From CAYMST01 sp964393115 (GTDB lineage: Bacteria > Bacteroidota > Bacteroidia > Cytophagales > Cyclobacteriaceae): DNA of 16,289 nt. The DNA lies in NCBI GenBank assembly GCA_964393115.1, contig CAYMST010000097.1, positions 1 through 16,289 on the forward strand, in the 5' to 3' direction. Positions 1 to 6,565 of this stretch are shown one piece after another; within the stretch, counting starts at the first letter, position 1; each line of letters begins with the position of its first letter. The notes beneath the pieces are model-generated. The model worked only from the letters and a program-made list of their open reading frames with translations, did not search any database and was not told the DNA's origin. The position numbers were made by a program, and so were the translations under genes.

Positions 1-638
1 ATGTTATTAACGAGATTACTGAAAATCTAAATCAGGAATTCCAAAACTTAAACTTATCATCCAACTACTATGACCTCACTTTGCAATACTTGAAAGAAAA
101 AAACAGCGAAAGGATCAGAGATGAAGTCTGCCATATCGTTGGTTACACGAATACGTTATTTAAGCACTACCCTGATCATGCCACTTTCAACTTTCGGGAT
201 CAAAACAGTGATGGTCAATTTCTACATGTCCCTATTCAAATTGACACAAAATTTCATCAACTAGTTCTGAAAATACTCGGAACGTCATGCTTATGCGACG
301 CTGAGAATAATGAAAACCAAAATTGCCCTCCAAATGACTATGATAAGATAATAAGACTTCTGGGCAATATAAAAAGCGGTATTGCACGACTAGAGAGTCT
401 TGTTAGTGCTTATAACAACCGTGTCATGGAGCTTAGGCAAGAAAAGAACCCTGATGAATTAGCAGGCAAATTCTTTGGGTACCACGGAATATTTGGCAAT
501 AACATTCATGCGCTCATGATTGCCCATAATGGTAAAAACAGGCTTAAAAGAATTTATGAAGCAACTGGAAAAACCTATCCTGACATCATAGTATATGATA
601 TGAACAAAATAGTATCCTGGTTAAAAGTGCACGAATGA
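1..638 (+). CDS. Unrecognised protein, 5'-truncated by the window edge
   Basis: The reading frame is already open at the first complete codon (position 3) and stays open to TGA at 636-638, so the gene starts outside the window. The TTG at 81 is not a credible start, because about 26 in-frame codons precede it without a stop. The visible part is about 211 residues, hydrophilic, with no membrane segment. It has a short Cys cluster (CLCD...NCPP) and a helical C-terminal half containing GKFFGYHGIFGNNIHALM and KTYPDIIVYDMNKIVSWLK. I do not recognise the family. The next gene begins 4 nt after the stop on the same strand, so the two are probably co-transcribed and translationally coupled. The frame is well supported; the function is unknown. 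Confidence 0.8.
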   Translation, partial: VINEITENLNQEFQNLNLSSNYYDLTLQYLKEKNSERIRDEVCHIVGYTNTLFKHYPDHATFNFRDQNSDGQFLHVPIQIDTKFHQLVLKILGTSCLCDAENNENQNCPPNDYDKIIRLLGNIKSGIARLESLVSAYNNRVMELRQEKNPDELAGKFFGYHGIFGNNIHALMIAHNGKNRLKRIYEATGKTYPDIIVYDMNKIVSWLKVHE

Positions 639-642
639 AGTT

Positions 643-1554
643 ATGAAAGCTATAGCAACACTATTGCTTTTCAGTTGTCTGTTTTCACTTCAGGCTCAAT
701 CTGAAGAGTATTGTAAGGACTATAAGGACAAGGTCATTATCGGCTGGCGGGTGTCGAGAATGGATAAATACTACCAAAAGTATAAAAACCAAGCACTGAA
801 CTTTTTTATCGATGACAACCCATTGGGAAGAATGCTTCTAGATCTTTTCAATCTTCCAGAGGAAGAAAGAGCTGAGAATCACCTGAAAATTTACAATGCC
901 TCCAACTTCAAGCGAGACCGTAATTTTTTTATGAAACTTCTGATTGCCAATAGAGAGGAAGAAGGGCTGGTAATCTCTCTCGACCTACTGGTTAAAATGC
1001 TGATTAGTGAGGAGCTGGAGTTAGATGTGTCCATGGATGATGGAGGGTTATTAGACGACGGCTGGGGGGAGTCGAGCAGTGACGATTCATGGTCTGATGA
1101 CGAGGACAACTTCAATCAAGACGGAAATCTGGATATCACACAAGAAACTAGTTTTGACGTAAATGACATTCATGAAATAGAAGTTATTGAAATTATTGAT
1201 GTCCCCTCAAAAGGGGAAGTCCCAAAACGCGAGAATGTGCTTTTAATCGTATCAAAACTCAATCTCAGTACGGGATATCCCTACCCTTTTGTTGCGTTTG
1301 ATCTCAGGGATCAGCAAACCAAGGCATTACTATCCAGCGAGGACTATTCATTTTTTAAAGGAATGAAGTCTACAACAGTTTCTGAATTCTTAGACAATAG
1401 AGAGTTTAAAGGTGATATCTCTTTTATCGTGAATGGAACAAAACTTATTGATTTGGAAAACTTACGGAAAGCTACTGTGCGGAATGGTGTGGAAAGATGG
1501 CAATCCGAATATTTCAAAATTTGCAGGTGCCTCAGAGTAGCTCAAAAGCAATAA
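643..1554 (+). CDS. Secreted hypothetical protein with an acidic Ser/Asp-rich linker
   Basis: 303 aa. The N-terminus (MKAIATLLLFSCLFSLQAQS) is a typical Sec signal peptide with likely cleavage around QAQ/SEE, so the product is probably periplasmic or secreted. About residues 130-160 form a low-complexity acidic linker rich in Asp, Ser, Gly and Trp (for example DDGWGESSSDDSWSDDED) that separates two globular-looking halves. The C-terminal half has predicted beta character (ENVLLIVSKLNLSTGYPYPFVAFDLRD) and ends with a CRC motif. There is no lipobox and no recognisable T9SS sorting domain. It follows the upstream gene by 4 nt in the same operon. I do not recognise a family. An ORF antiparallel to the acidic tract is a composition artefact. 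Confidence 0.8.
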   Translation: MKAIATLLLFSCLFSLQAQSEEYCKDYKDKVIIGWRVSRMDKYYQKYKNQALNFFIDDNPLGRMLLDLFNLPEEERAENHLKIYNASNFKRDRNFFMKLLIANREEEGLVISLDLLVKMLISEELELDVSMDDGGLLDDGWGESSSDDSWSDDEDNFNQDGNLDITQETSFDVNDIHEIEVIEIIDVPSKGEVPKRENVLLIVSKLNLSTGYPYPFVAFDLRDQQTKALLSSEDYSFFKGMKSTTVSEFLDNREFKGDISFIVNGTKLIDLENLRKATVRNGVERWQSEYFKICRCLRVAQKQ

Positions 1555-1841
1555 ATGGTTGAAAAATCACCTGTTAAAGAATAATTAATCTGTGCTAATA
1601 ACTTATTTCCATTTTGCCATCTTAAGAGGAATCCATAAGATAATTACACAAAAGAGTTGTTTTGAACGGCTTATTACCATATTTCATAAGCTCTTATATA
1701 GACTCAGTAGAATAAAAAACTCTCCATTTTTTCCGTTTAGAGACTACCAATTCCCCCATACAAAAATAGAATACGGGGGAAAGGCAATATGAATAACGTA
1801 ACAAAGACCTTGATGAGGATTGAGTGTCCAACTTCGAAGGT
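1555..1841. other. Intergenic region holding repeat copy A and a hairpin
   Basis: No convincing gene. A 66-codon open frame at 1592-1792 covers repeat copy A and has no protein-like composition. The region holds the repeat at 1628-1675, a GC-rich hairpin with arms at 1751-1757 (TTCCCCC) and 1775-1781 (GGGGGAA), and a terminator-like dyad at 1822-1851. Confidence 0.6.
1628..1675 (+). repeat. Direct repeat copy A, start of a fold-back element
   Basis: This 48 bp segment aligns without gaps to 2616-2663, 42 of 48 bases identical by eye, including TAATTACAC and TTTGAACGGCTTATT. Similarity fades after 1675, with shared CTTATA near 1698/2688. The 3' end of the repeat also opens an inverted repeat: TTATTACCATAT (1671-1682) is complementary, apart from two extra bases, to ATATGAATAA (1787-1796). 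A ~126 bp sequence can therefore fold back, with the 1751-1781 hairpin inside it. Confidence 0.7.
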
Positions 1842-1855
1842 TTAGACACTCTTTA
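1822..1855 (+). terminator. Terminator-like hairpin at the 3' end of the minus-strand gene
   Basis: GAGTGTC (1822-1828) and GACACTC (1845-1851) form perfect 7 bp arms. A second inner stem surrounds TTCGAA. On the plus strand it is followed by TTTATT. The right arm overlaps the last codons of the minus-strand gene ending at 1842, so it could insulate transcription from either side. It lacks a long T-tract. Confidence 0.4.
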
Positions 1856-2510
1856 TTCCCAGCGTAATTGATCCATTTGGTGTATCGGCTTTTAGTTTCT
1901 TTTTCTGAAAATTTCGGATAGCGCGGTCTTTTCGTTTTTGTTGTCCAATTCTTGGCTCATAACTTACCTTTGTCATTTTCACATCCTTAGGAACGATGAG
2001 AGGAATCTCGATTTCATTTGGTAAATTATCAACATCAATACCCTCAACACCATGTCCTAATACTTGAATCTTATCCTCTGTGCCTATCAATTCTACAAGA
2101 GAACTGCCAATTGTTTTCACGGCAGAAGTAATAATTTCTCCCCCTGGGACCAATCCAAACGTACTTTCCGAAACTCTAGAGATTAGCTTTTGAATAACTT
2201 TAGCTGCCTTTGTCGGTTTCGTTACTGATGTCACCTCCACTTCCACGTAAAATCGCCCATATGCGTTCCCTCTAAAGAATGTGGTCAAATACTCTTCGTT
2301 GTTAACCTTGTATTGGTCTTCAAACACATACTCTGGCCCATCCTCAAACTCCGCATCCCTGGTTGAAAGAGAGGGCGTGTTGGGTATGCCCGTATTATGA
2401 ACTGTTATGAGCACCTTATTACTGCCTTTACTCAGTTCTTCATCGGATTCATCAATTTTTCCGTTCTCAACAAGTTTTCCTTTTTTTAAAAATAACTCTA
2501 CTGTTTTCAT
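1842..2510 (-). CDS. Unrecognised cytoplasmic protein in a repeat-flanked cassette
   Basis: 222 aa, ATG at 2510. There is no signal peptide. The N-terminal ~100 residues are charged with beta character (VLITVHNTGIPNTPSL, YGRFYVEVEVTSV). The middle, around residues 105-145, has an amphipathic to hydrophobic helix and a Gly-rich stretch (FGLVPGGEIITSAVKTIGSS). The tail is Lys/Arg-rich (GQQKRKDRAIRNFQKKKLK). I do not recognise the family. The gene stands alone, is transcribed against the genes to its left, and lies between two copies of a diverged direct repeat (1628-1675 and 2616-2663). This looks like an inserted single-gene cassette. The length and composition make a real gene likely. Confidence 0.75.
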   Translation of the reverse strand: MKTVELFLKKGKLVENGKIDESDEELSKGSNKVLITVHNTGIPNTPSLSTRDAEFEDGPEYVFEDQYKVNNEEYLTTFFRGNAYGRFYVEVEVTSVTKPTKAAKVIQKLISRVSESTFGLVPGGEIITSAVKTIGSSLVELIGTEDKIQVLGHGVEGIDVDNLPNEIEIPLIVPKDVKMTKVSYEPRIGQQKRKDRAIRNFQKKKLKADTPNGSITLGIKSV

Positions 2511-2891
2511 GTTTTTGATTGGTTTTGTCTACTACAATATAAATGGCAAAATGGAAGATTTAACGACCAATAGATTACCATAGGATTAAATTTTAGGAGG
2601 AAAAGAAATTTATATGGAATGCATAAAATAATTACACTAAAGAGCTCGTTTGAACGGCTTATTGGCGGATTTTATACCAGTTCTTATACCATTTAGGCTA
2701 TGTAAAGGCGTGTTAGTTTGCGTCAGTGTTTTTCTTACTCAAGGCAAAAAACGCGGTCCTAGCAGCGCTAGGATAAGACTTTTTAACGAAGAAGAAGGGA
2801 AAAATAGTAGTAAAATATACGCCGTTATAGAGTTTAAATGGTATTAAATAGACTTTATGGGTATGACTAATCTTTAGGAAGTTTTCAAACT
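2511..2891. other. Intergenic region holding repeat copy B and a hairpin
   Basis: No credible gene; a 65-codon open frame at 2650-2847 lies over repeat copy B. Besides the repeat there is a perfect 7 bp hairpin, TCCTAGC (2757-2763) and GCTAGGA (2767-2773) with loop AGC, and an outer inverted repeat between 2653-2662 and 2817-2826. Confidence 0.6.
2616..2663 (+). repeat. Direct repeat copy B, start of a fold-back element
   Basis: Partner of the copy at 1628-1675 (six mismatches in 48 bp). Its 3' part, AACGGCTTAT (2653-2662), is the reverse complement in 9 of 10 positions of ATACGCCGTT (2817-2826). A 174 bp stretch can thus fold back, with the 2757-2773 hairpin inside. The two copies lie 988 bp apart around the gene at 1842-2510. 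Confidence 0.7.
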
Positions 2892-2934
2892 AAAAATGGC
2901 TCACCCAACCGAGAAATACTCACTGGATGAACCA
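2892..2934 (-). terminator. Rho-independent terminator of the decayed T9SS protein gene
   Basis: Read on the minus strand, TGGTTCATCC (2934-2925) pairs with GGGTGAGCCA (2906-2897) over 10 bp, two of them G-T wobbles, followed by ATTTTTA. It lies about 32 nt after the stop codon at 2966, where a terminator for that gene would be expected. Confidence 0.65.
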
Positions 2935-2965
2935 TTAACCAACCAACCTTGACCTACGGCCAATA

Positions 2966-5355
2966 TTATCGAACCATTAGCTTGTGATGCTTTTGGTTTT
3001 GTTTGCTTTCAATAACCACTGGATAAATACCCGGAGCAAGCTGCTGATCAAATGTGATTTCTACCGATCTAATCTTCGACTCAACCACCTGCTCTACTAT
3101 TAAAGTACCTTCCAAACTGTACACTTTCACGACAACTTCCTCATTAGGTAGCGCTCCTCTCCTCCAAACACGATGTTTGTAGATCGACCGCTTCCAGGAT
3201 TTGGATAAAGCCTAGTGTCACTGAGATTGGTCCCAGCATGTGCACTTACAACAATTACTTTGGTATACAAATCGACTCCGGTAGTGCTCAACTGCTTGAG
3301 CTTATAATAGATTTTACCAGAATTATTTATTCTATCGAAGTATTGATACGTAAGGGCATTAACAGAGGTTACTTGATCTATCACTTCATAAGTTTTTCCA
3401 TCAAAAGATCTCTCAATGGTATATGCTCAAACTGAAAGTCTGAGGAGTTCGTCCAGTTGAGTTCCACCACTCCAGAAGTATGGTACAGACCTCTCAAGTT
3501 TGAATTTCCCAATTGCTGTCCACCGCTAATAAACTCATTGACAACACGATATTCCAAGACTACTGGTAAAGCACTGTAGTTACCATAAACATCCGTGACA
3601 CTATCCACAGTGATGAGAATTTTCTCCATATCGAAATTTGTAAACAAGAATCTCGAAAAGGAAATGATAGATTTATCTCCATTTACGACCAGATCAAAGT
3701 AGCTCGTATCTACTAGTACCGGGTTCGCTCCTTCTAATACTTGATAAATGCCTACCGTATTTCGATTAAAAGAATGAGATGCTAACTGCTCAGACCAACT
3801 CAGCTCTAGTCGTGAATCTATGTATAAAGCTGTATCCTCCACAGAAGACCCTAAGTAAACTGGACTTGAAATATCCACGTGTACACCTAGGTTTCCTGAG
3901 CTATTCGAATAACCATCTGCATATGCGACAGCTCGTAGATCATAGTCTCCATTTACAACTTTGTTAAACTGGTTTGGAGCCCATGTCGGTGTCCAAGTTG
4001 GTATATCAAACGTCGATGAAGCTAGGTCTGAACGAAGTTCGTCGTCAGTTCTAACTGCAAACGTCGACCAACCTCCTGCTGGTGCTCGTCGCGCTTGCAC
4101 CACGATACTATCCAGTTGTGCTATGGTAGAGTCCAGTTGAAAACCATTGATCACCAAATCAACAGTAGTTTGATTCGTGGTTAAAAACGGCCTAGCATCT
4201 TTTGCAGCAGTGTTGACCGGAGATGTAGGTTGCAAATTCCCCTGTAAGAAACCGTTTCTGTCGACAACACCAGATACTACGTTCGAAAGTGTATACCCCT
4301 TCGTACCGCACTCAGACTTGATACGAATATCGTAGTTACCATCAGGAATAGAAGATTGTCCTGTAATATCCCAAATAATTGGATACGTTGGCTCACGATA
4401 GATGCTCTTATACCTATTATGAAAATAAGCTAGCGTATCACGAGTAGCGGCCTCAAATGTATGCCACTCGTTAAACCCTTTTTGGCGATACTCGAATAAT
4501 AGCGAGTCTAAATAACGCACCTCTGGATCTAACACATAGCCTTGTACTTTTAAATCTATTTTCTCATCCGTGTTTTGATCCCCTTTGTTGATTACCCATC
4601 CACTGCCGGGCTCACTTATTCGCACCTCACTACATGGTTTTTGGAAGAATGCAGAGAATGTGACCGTATCACCAGCAAAAGGTGATTGGGTACAATATGG
4701 CCTTACCAATACTTGCATATCTTCAAACTCATACTCGAAATCGGCATGAATTCGTTGGATAGTCAGCGGTACAACGACCGACTTACCCGCTTCAATCCAA
4801 ACTGGTACTCCCTTGGTTGATCGAAGCTTTTCACCACAAATTTAGCACCTGCCTGACCGGTTCTAAACTCCGAATCAGTCCTGATAACTCCATTGCCAGC
4901 ATAGAGATGTTTTCCATTGTAAATTCGTAGCCAAACGTTATCTGACATGTACCAGCCTCCGCCATGTGTTTCCCAATAGATACCTCCACCACCATTTACA
5001 CGAAACCAGCTATTGGAGTAAATCTGAGTGCCCGTAATGTTTCCTGACGTGCTGATTCCTCCATAAGGATTGAGAACTCCGCCATTCGAAAGTTCCATTT
5101 TCCAAGCTTCATTGTACATCCACACCATTCTTCTATTAGCATTTGCGCCATCAAGCCAATACTTCCAAGTACCATTGTTATGCTTAAATTCCAATAAAGG
5201 ATTACTACCTCCTCCATTTAGAACGGCATGACCATGTAGCCAGCTAATCTGCGCAATGGATTTTGAGCTGAAATGAATATGAAAGTTGTAATTATTAGAC
5301 CCACTATAAACGCGTTAGGTCTTGAGATTTTTGATTTGTTGAATGTTGTTTCCAT
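2966..5355 (-). pseudogene. T9SS-exported surface protein gene with four frameshifts
   Basis: The ATG at 5355 opens a signal peptide (hydrophobic core FIVGLIITTFIFISAQ). Coding sequence then continues through five successive frame segments to TAA at 2966-2968. Adding one base at each junction gives 798 codons. Rough order: signal peptide; a Gly/Trp-rich phage tail-fibre or shufflon-like module (about 4860-5260, with GGGWYMSDNVWLRIYNGKHL); a long beta-rich region (about 3440-4790, with GKSVVVPLTIQRIHADFEY); an IERSFDGKTYE-type segment; and a C-terminal T9SS type A sorting domain (LYPNPGSGRS ... VVVKVYSLEG ... LAPGIYP). Junctions lie near 5250, 4830, 3425 and 3155. All four need the same direction of shift, and the first two lie at AAAA runs where AAAAA would restore the frame. 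Between junctions no stop codon interrupts coding. Most likely a recently decayed gene; homopolymer assembly errors are the alternative. Confidence 0.8.
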
Positions 5356-5388
5356 GTTTTTAAATTGGTATTTGTTTGTTGGTATAGA

Positions 5389-5562
5389 TTATCTAGTGAT
5401 TCCGATGTTGGTTTGTGATTTCGCGATTTGAGCACTTGACAACTTAGCTGTTTTCATAGCTGGCTTTAGCACCGATCCCCAAGCAGCGATAAAAAAGACA
5501 ATGGATAATCCTGCAATGGCTACCCATACTACACTGTTTATTTTCCCTTTATTTACTTCCAT
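5389..5562 (-). CDS. Small single-TM membrane protein, 57 aa
   Basis: ATG at 5562-5560 opens 57 codons ending in TAA at 5391-5389. The product begins MEVNKGKINSVVW, has one hydrophobic segment at about residues 11-32 (VVWVAIAGLSIVFFIAAWGSV), and a short polar tail (KPAMKTAKLSSAQIAK). The basic N-terminus suggests an inner-membrane anchor with the tail outside, or an uncleaved signal. It ends 33 nt before the start of the decayed T9SS surface-protein gene and is co-directional, so the two probably share a transcript. I do not recognise a family. The composition is protein-like and the position operon-like, but a gene this short stays uncertain. Confidence 0.6.
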   Translation of the reverse strand: MEVNKGKINSVVWVAIAGLSIVFFIAAWGSVLKPAMKTAKLSSAQIAKSQTNIGITR

Positions 5563-5841
5563 CTCTATTGTGTTTAATTCAAAATCGCTGCCCAGACGGA
5601 GCGATCAGAGAAATGGTTGCCTCGAAAAAGAATATTTTTTCAATAAAAAATCAAATTACTAACAGTCAACAAATTACCAAGATTAGTCTTATCAAAAATT
5701 GAGTCTTAAGACCAGTGAAGCTGTAAACCCTATTTACAATCGATGTGTATAATAATCATGCCTAATGTATAGAAAGTTATATCAACAATGTTAGTTCTAA
5801 GAGCCACAAGAGCACCACAGAACACTTATTATGATGCGCAA

Positions 5842-5861
5842 AATCACTACTTCTAGCGATT
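5842..5861 (+). promoter_or_regulatory. Upstream dyad, shared with the DUF4856 operon
   Basis: AATCACTACTTCTAGCGATT is an imperfect inverted repeat (8 bp arms, one mismatch, 4 nt spacer). It matches 18 of 20 bases of the dyad at 12940-12959 read on the minus strand. In both places it lies upstream of a TTTAGA-N5-TCTAAA-type box. Probably a second regulator-binding site. Confidence 0.6.
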
Positions 5862-5886
5862 GTCTAAAGTCCGTAATTGAGTCATC

Positions 5887-5916
5887 TTTGCATTGTTTAG
5901 AATCAATCTAAATAAA
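5887..5916 (+). promoter_or_regulatory. Candidate promoter of the small two-gene operon
   Basis: TTTG (5887-5890) is followed after 18 nt by TAAATAAA (5909-5916). This keeps the TA of the Bacteroidota -7 element (TAnnTTTG) but not the TTTG. It aligns with the better promoter of the DUF4856 operon relative to the shared palindrome. A start of transcription near 5922 is predicted. Confidence 0.35.
5896..5912 (+). promoter_or_regulatory. Palindromic operator TTTAGA-N5-TCTAAA
   Basis: TTTAGAATCAATCTAAA is a perfect 6-5-6 palindrome. Nearly the same box (TTTAGA-CTGAA-TCTATA, minus strand) overlaps the promoter of the DUF4856/imelysin/TonB operon at 12879-12895. The form resembles the Fur-superfamily iron box known as the alphaproteobacterial Irr site (TTTAGAA-N3-TTCTAAA). 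That a Fur- or DtxR-type iron regulator binds here is inferred from this form and from the genes controlled. Confidence 0.65.
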
Positions 5917-5980
5917 TGAGCTACTGGAATGACAAACCAGTGCTTTCTTGATACAAAGTCCACCGGAGTCGCTCGCTCGA

Positions 5981-6187
5981 ATGCGGCTTTGGGTGGCACA
6001 AGAACTAAATAACGAAAATATGGAATCAGCACAATCATTTGAAAACTGGCTACTTAACATTCATGACCATCTAGCTCATCGGTCCATAAGCAAAGAAGAT
6101 TTACGGGAAGAGGTTCAAAAGACGCAATGCCCATACCTCATTGAGAGACTAAACGACGTGATAAAATCACTTGGGAAAAGGAAATAA
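5981..6187 (+). CDS. Small unrecognised protein in the iron-box operon
   Basis: 68 aa from ATG 5981, preceded by GGAG at 5964-5967; a TTG at 5948 would add 11 residues. The protein is mainly helical and charged (SFENWLLNIHDHL, KEDLREEVQKTQCPYLIERLNDVIKSL) and has no signal peptide or membrane segment. The stop lies 7 nt before the next gene, so the two form an operon behind the palindrome at 5896-5912. The out-of-frame ATG at 5916 encodes MSYWNDKPVLS and runs to TGA exactly where this frame continues, so an N-terminal frameshift is possible. I do not recognise the family. The protein-like composition and tight operon spacing support a real gene. Confidence 0.55.
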   Translation: MRLWVAQELNNENMESAQSFENWLLNIHDHLAHRSISKEDLREEVQKTQCPYLIERLNDVIKSLGKRK

Positions 6188-6194
6188 AGAGATT

Positions 6195-6536
6195 ATGTCT
6201 TGTCGTCCAAAGGTGCTTATCAGCGAAAAACACGTGAGTCTTGCGCAGTGTCTTACATGCCACCGCATTGGACTTCAATACCATCATACCATGATTGGTT
6301 TTAATGAAGACGAATTTATAGAATTCGCGAATGCTGTTGGTCAAATTAACTTCTCAGAACAATATGTTGAATTTCAAAATGGAGATATTCGCGTATTAAT
6401 AGATAGCTGTCACACCGATATTCAATTTGCCTTTTTGAAACCAGAGTATGAAGAATTTAACGATTTTCTCCAGCAAGGTGTCATATTATTAGAAGCAAAT
6501 AGGTTATTGAAAAAACAAGACAAAAATAAGACATAG
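6195..6536 (+). CDS. DUF6686-like small protein with a CxxCH motif
   Basis: 113 aa. ATG at 6195 is preferred over an upstream GTG/TTG-type extension into the previous gene because AAAGAG lies just before it and the protein then begins MSCRPKVL. It has Cys3 and a CLTCH motif at residues 19-23, followed by RIGLQYHHTMIGFNEDEFIEF. This layout (a short Bacteroidota protein with an N-terminal Cys pair and an L-x-F-x-x-x-E-F segment) matches what I recall of the DUF6686 family, but I cannot run a search. With no signal peptide it is probably cytoplasmic, so the CxxCH more likely binds a metal such as zinc or iron than covalent heme. It is the second gene of the operon with the iron-type box and converges on the TonB receptor gene with a 29 nt gap. 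Confidence 0.75.
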   Translation: MSCRPKVLISEKHVSLAQCLTCHRIGLQYHHTMIGFNEDEFIEFANAVGQINFSEQYVEFQNGDIRVLIDSCHTDIQFAFLKPEYEEFNDFLQQGVILLEANRLLKKQDKNKT

Positions 6537-6565
6537 GAGGGCTAAAACCAGAGTCTCAATGCGCT

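Larger units (their letters stand above)
5563..5980. other. Divergent intergenic regulatory region
   Basis: Separates the minus-strand 57-aa gene from the plus-strand two-gene operon. It is AT-rich. It contains the dyad at 5842-5861 and the palindrome at 5896-5912, described separately. Between 5580 and 5840 I see no gene and no clear promoter. Confidence 0.5.

Noticed and set aside
891..1115. Ser-rich 74-codon minus-strand frame
   Set aside because: Antisense image of the Asp/Ser/Glu-rich linker of the secreted protein at 643-1554.
1592..1792. 66-codon open frame on the plus strand
   Set aside because: It covers repeat copy A and a GC-rich hairpin, and has no ribosome site or protein-like pattern; read as chance.
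2698..2830. A true integron attC site
   Set aside because: Foldable and ends in GTTATAG, but the opposite core (RYYYAAC) is not matched cleanly and no integrase is in the window; kept only as a comparison in the repeat finding.
2650..2847. 65-codon open frame on the plus strand
   Set aside because: It overlies repeat copy B and its hairpin, and the equivalent frame is not kept in copy A.
4996..5217. 73-codon minus-strand open frame
   Set aside because: Out-of-frame shadow of the phage-tail-like segment of the decayed T9SS gene.
2966..5355. Programmed frameshifting instead of a broken gene
   Set aside because: Four sites would be needed, none with a canonical X-XXY-YYZ slippery heptamer plus downstream structure that I can see.
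6231..6264. CLTCH as a cytochrome c heme-attachment site
   Set aside because: The protein has no signal peptide, so covalent heme attachment by the periplasmic machinery is unlikely.
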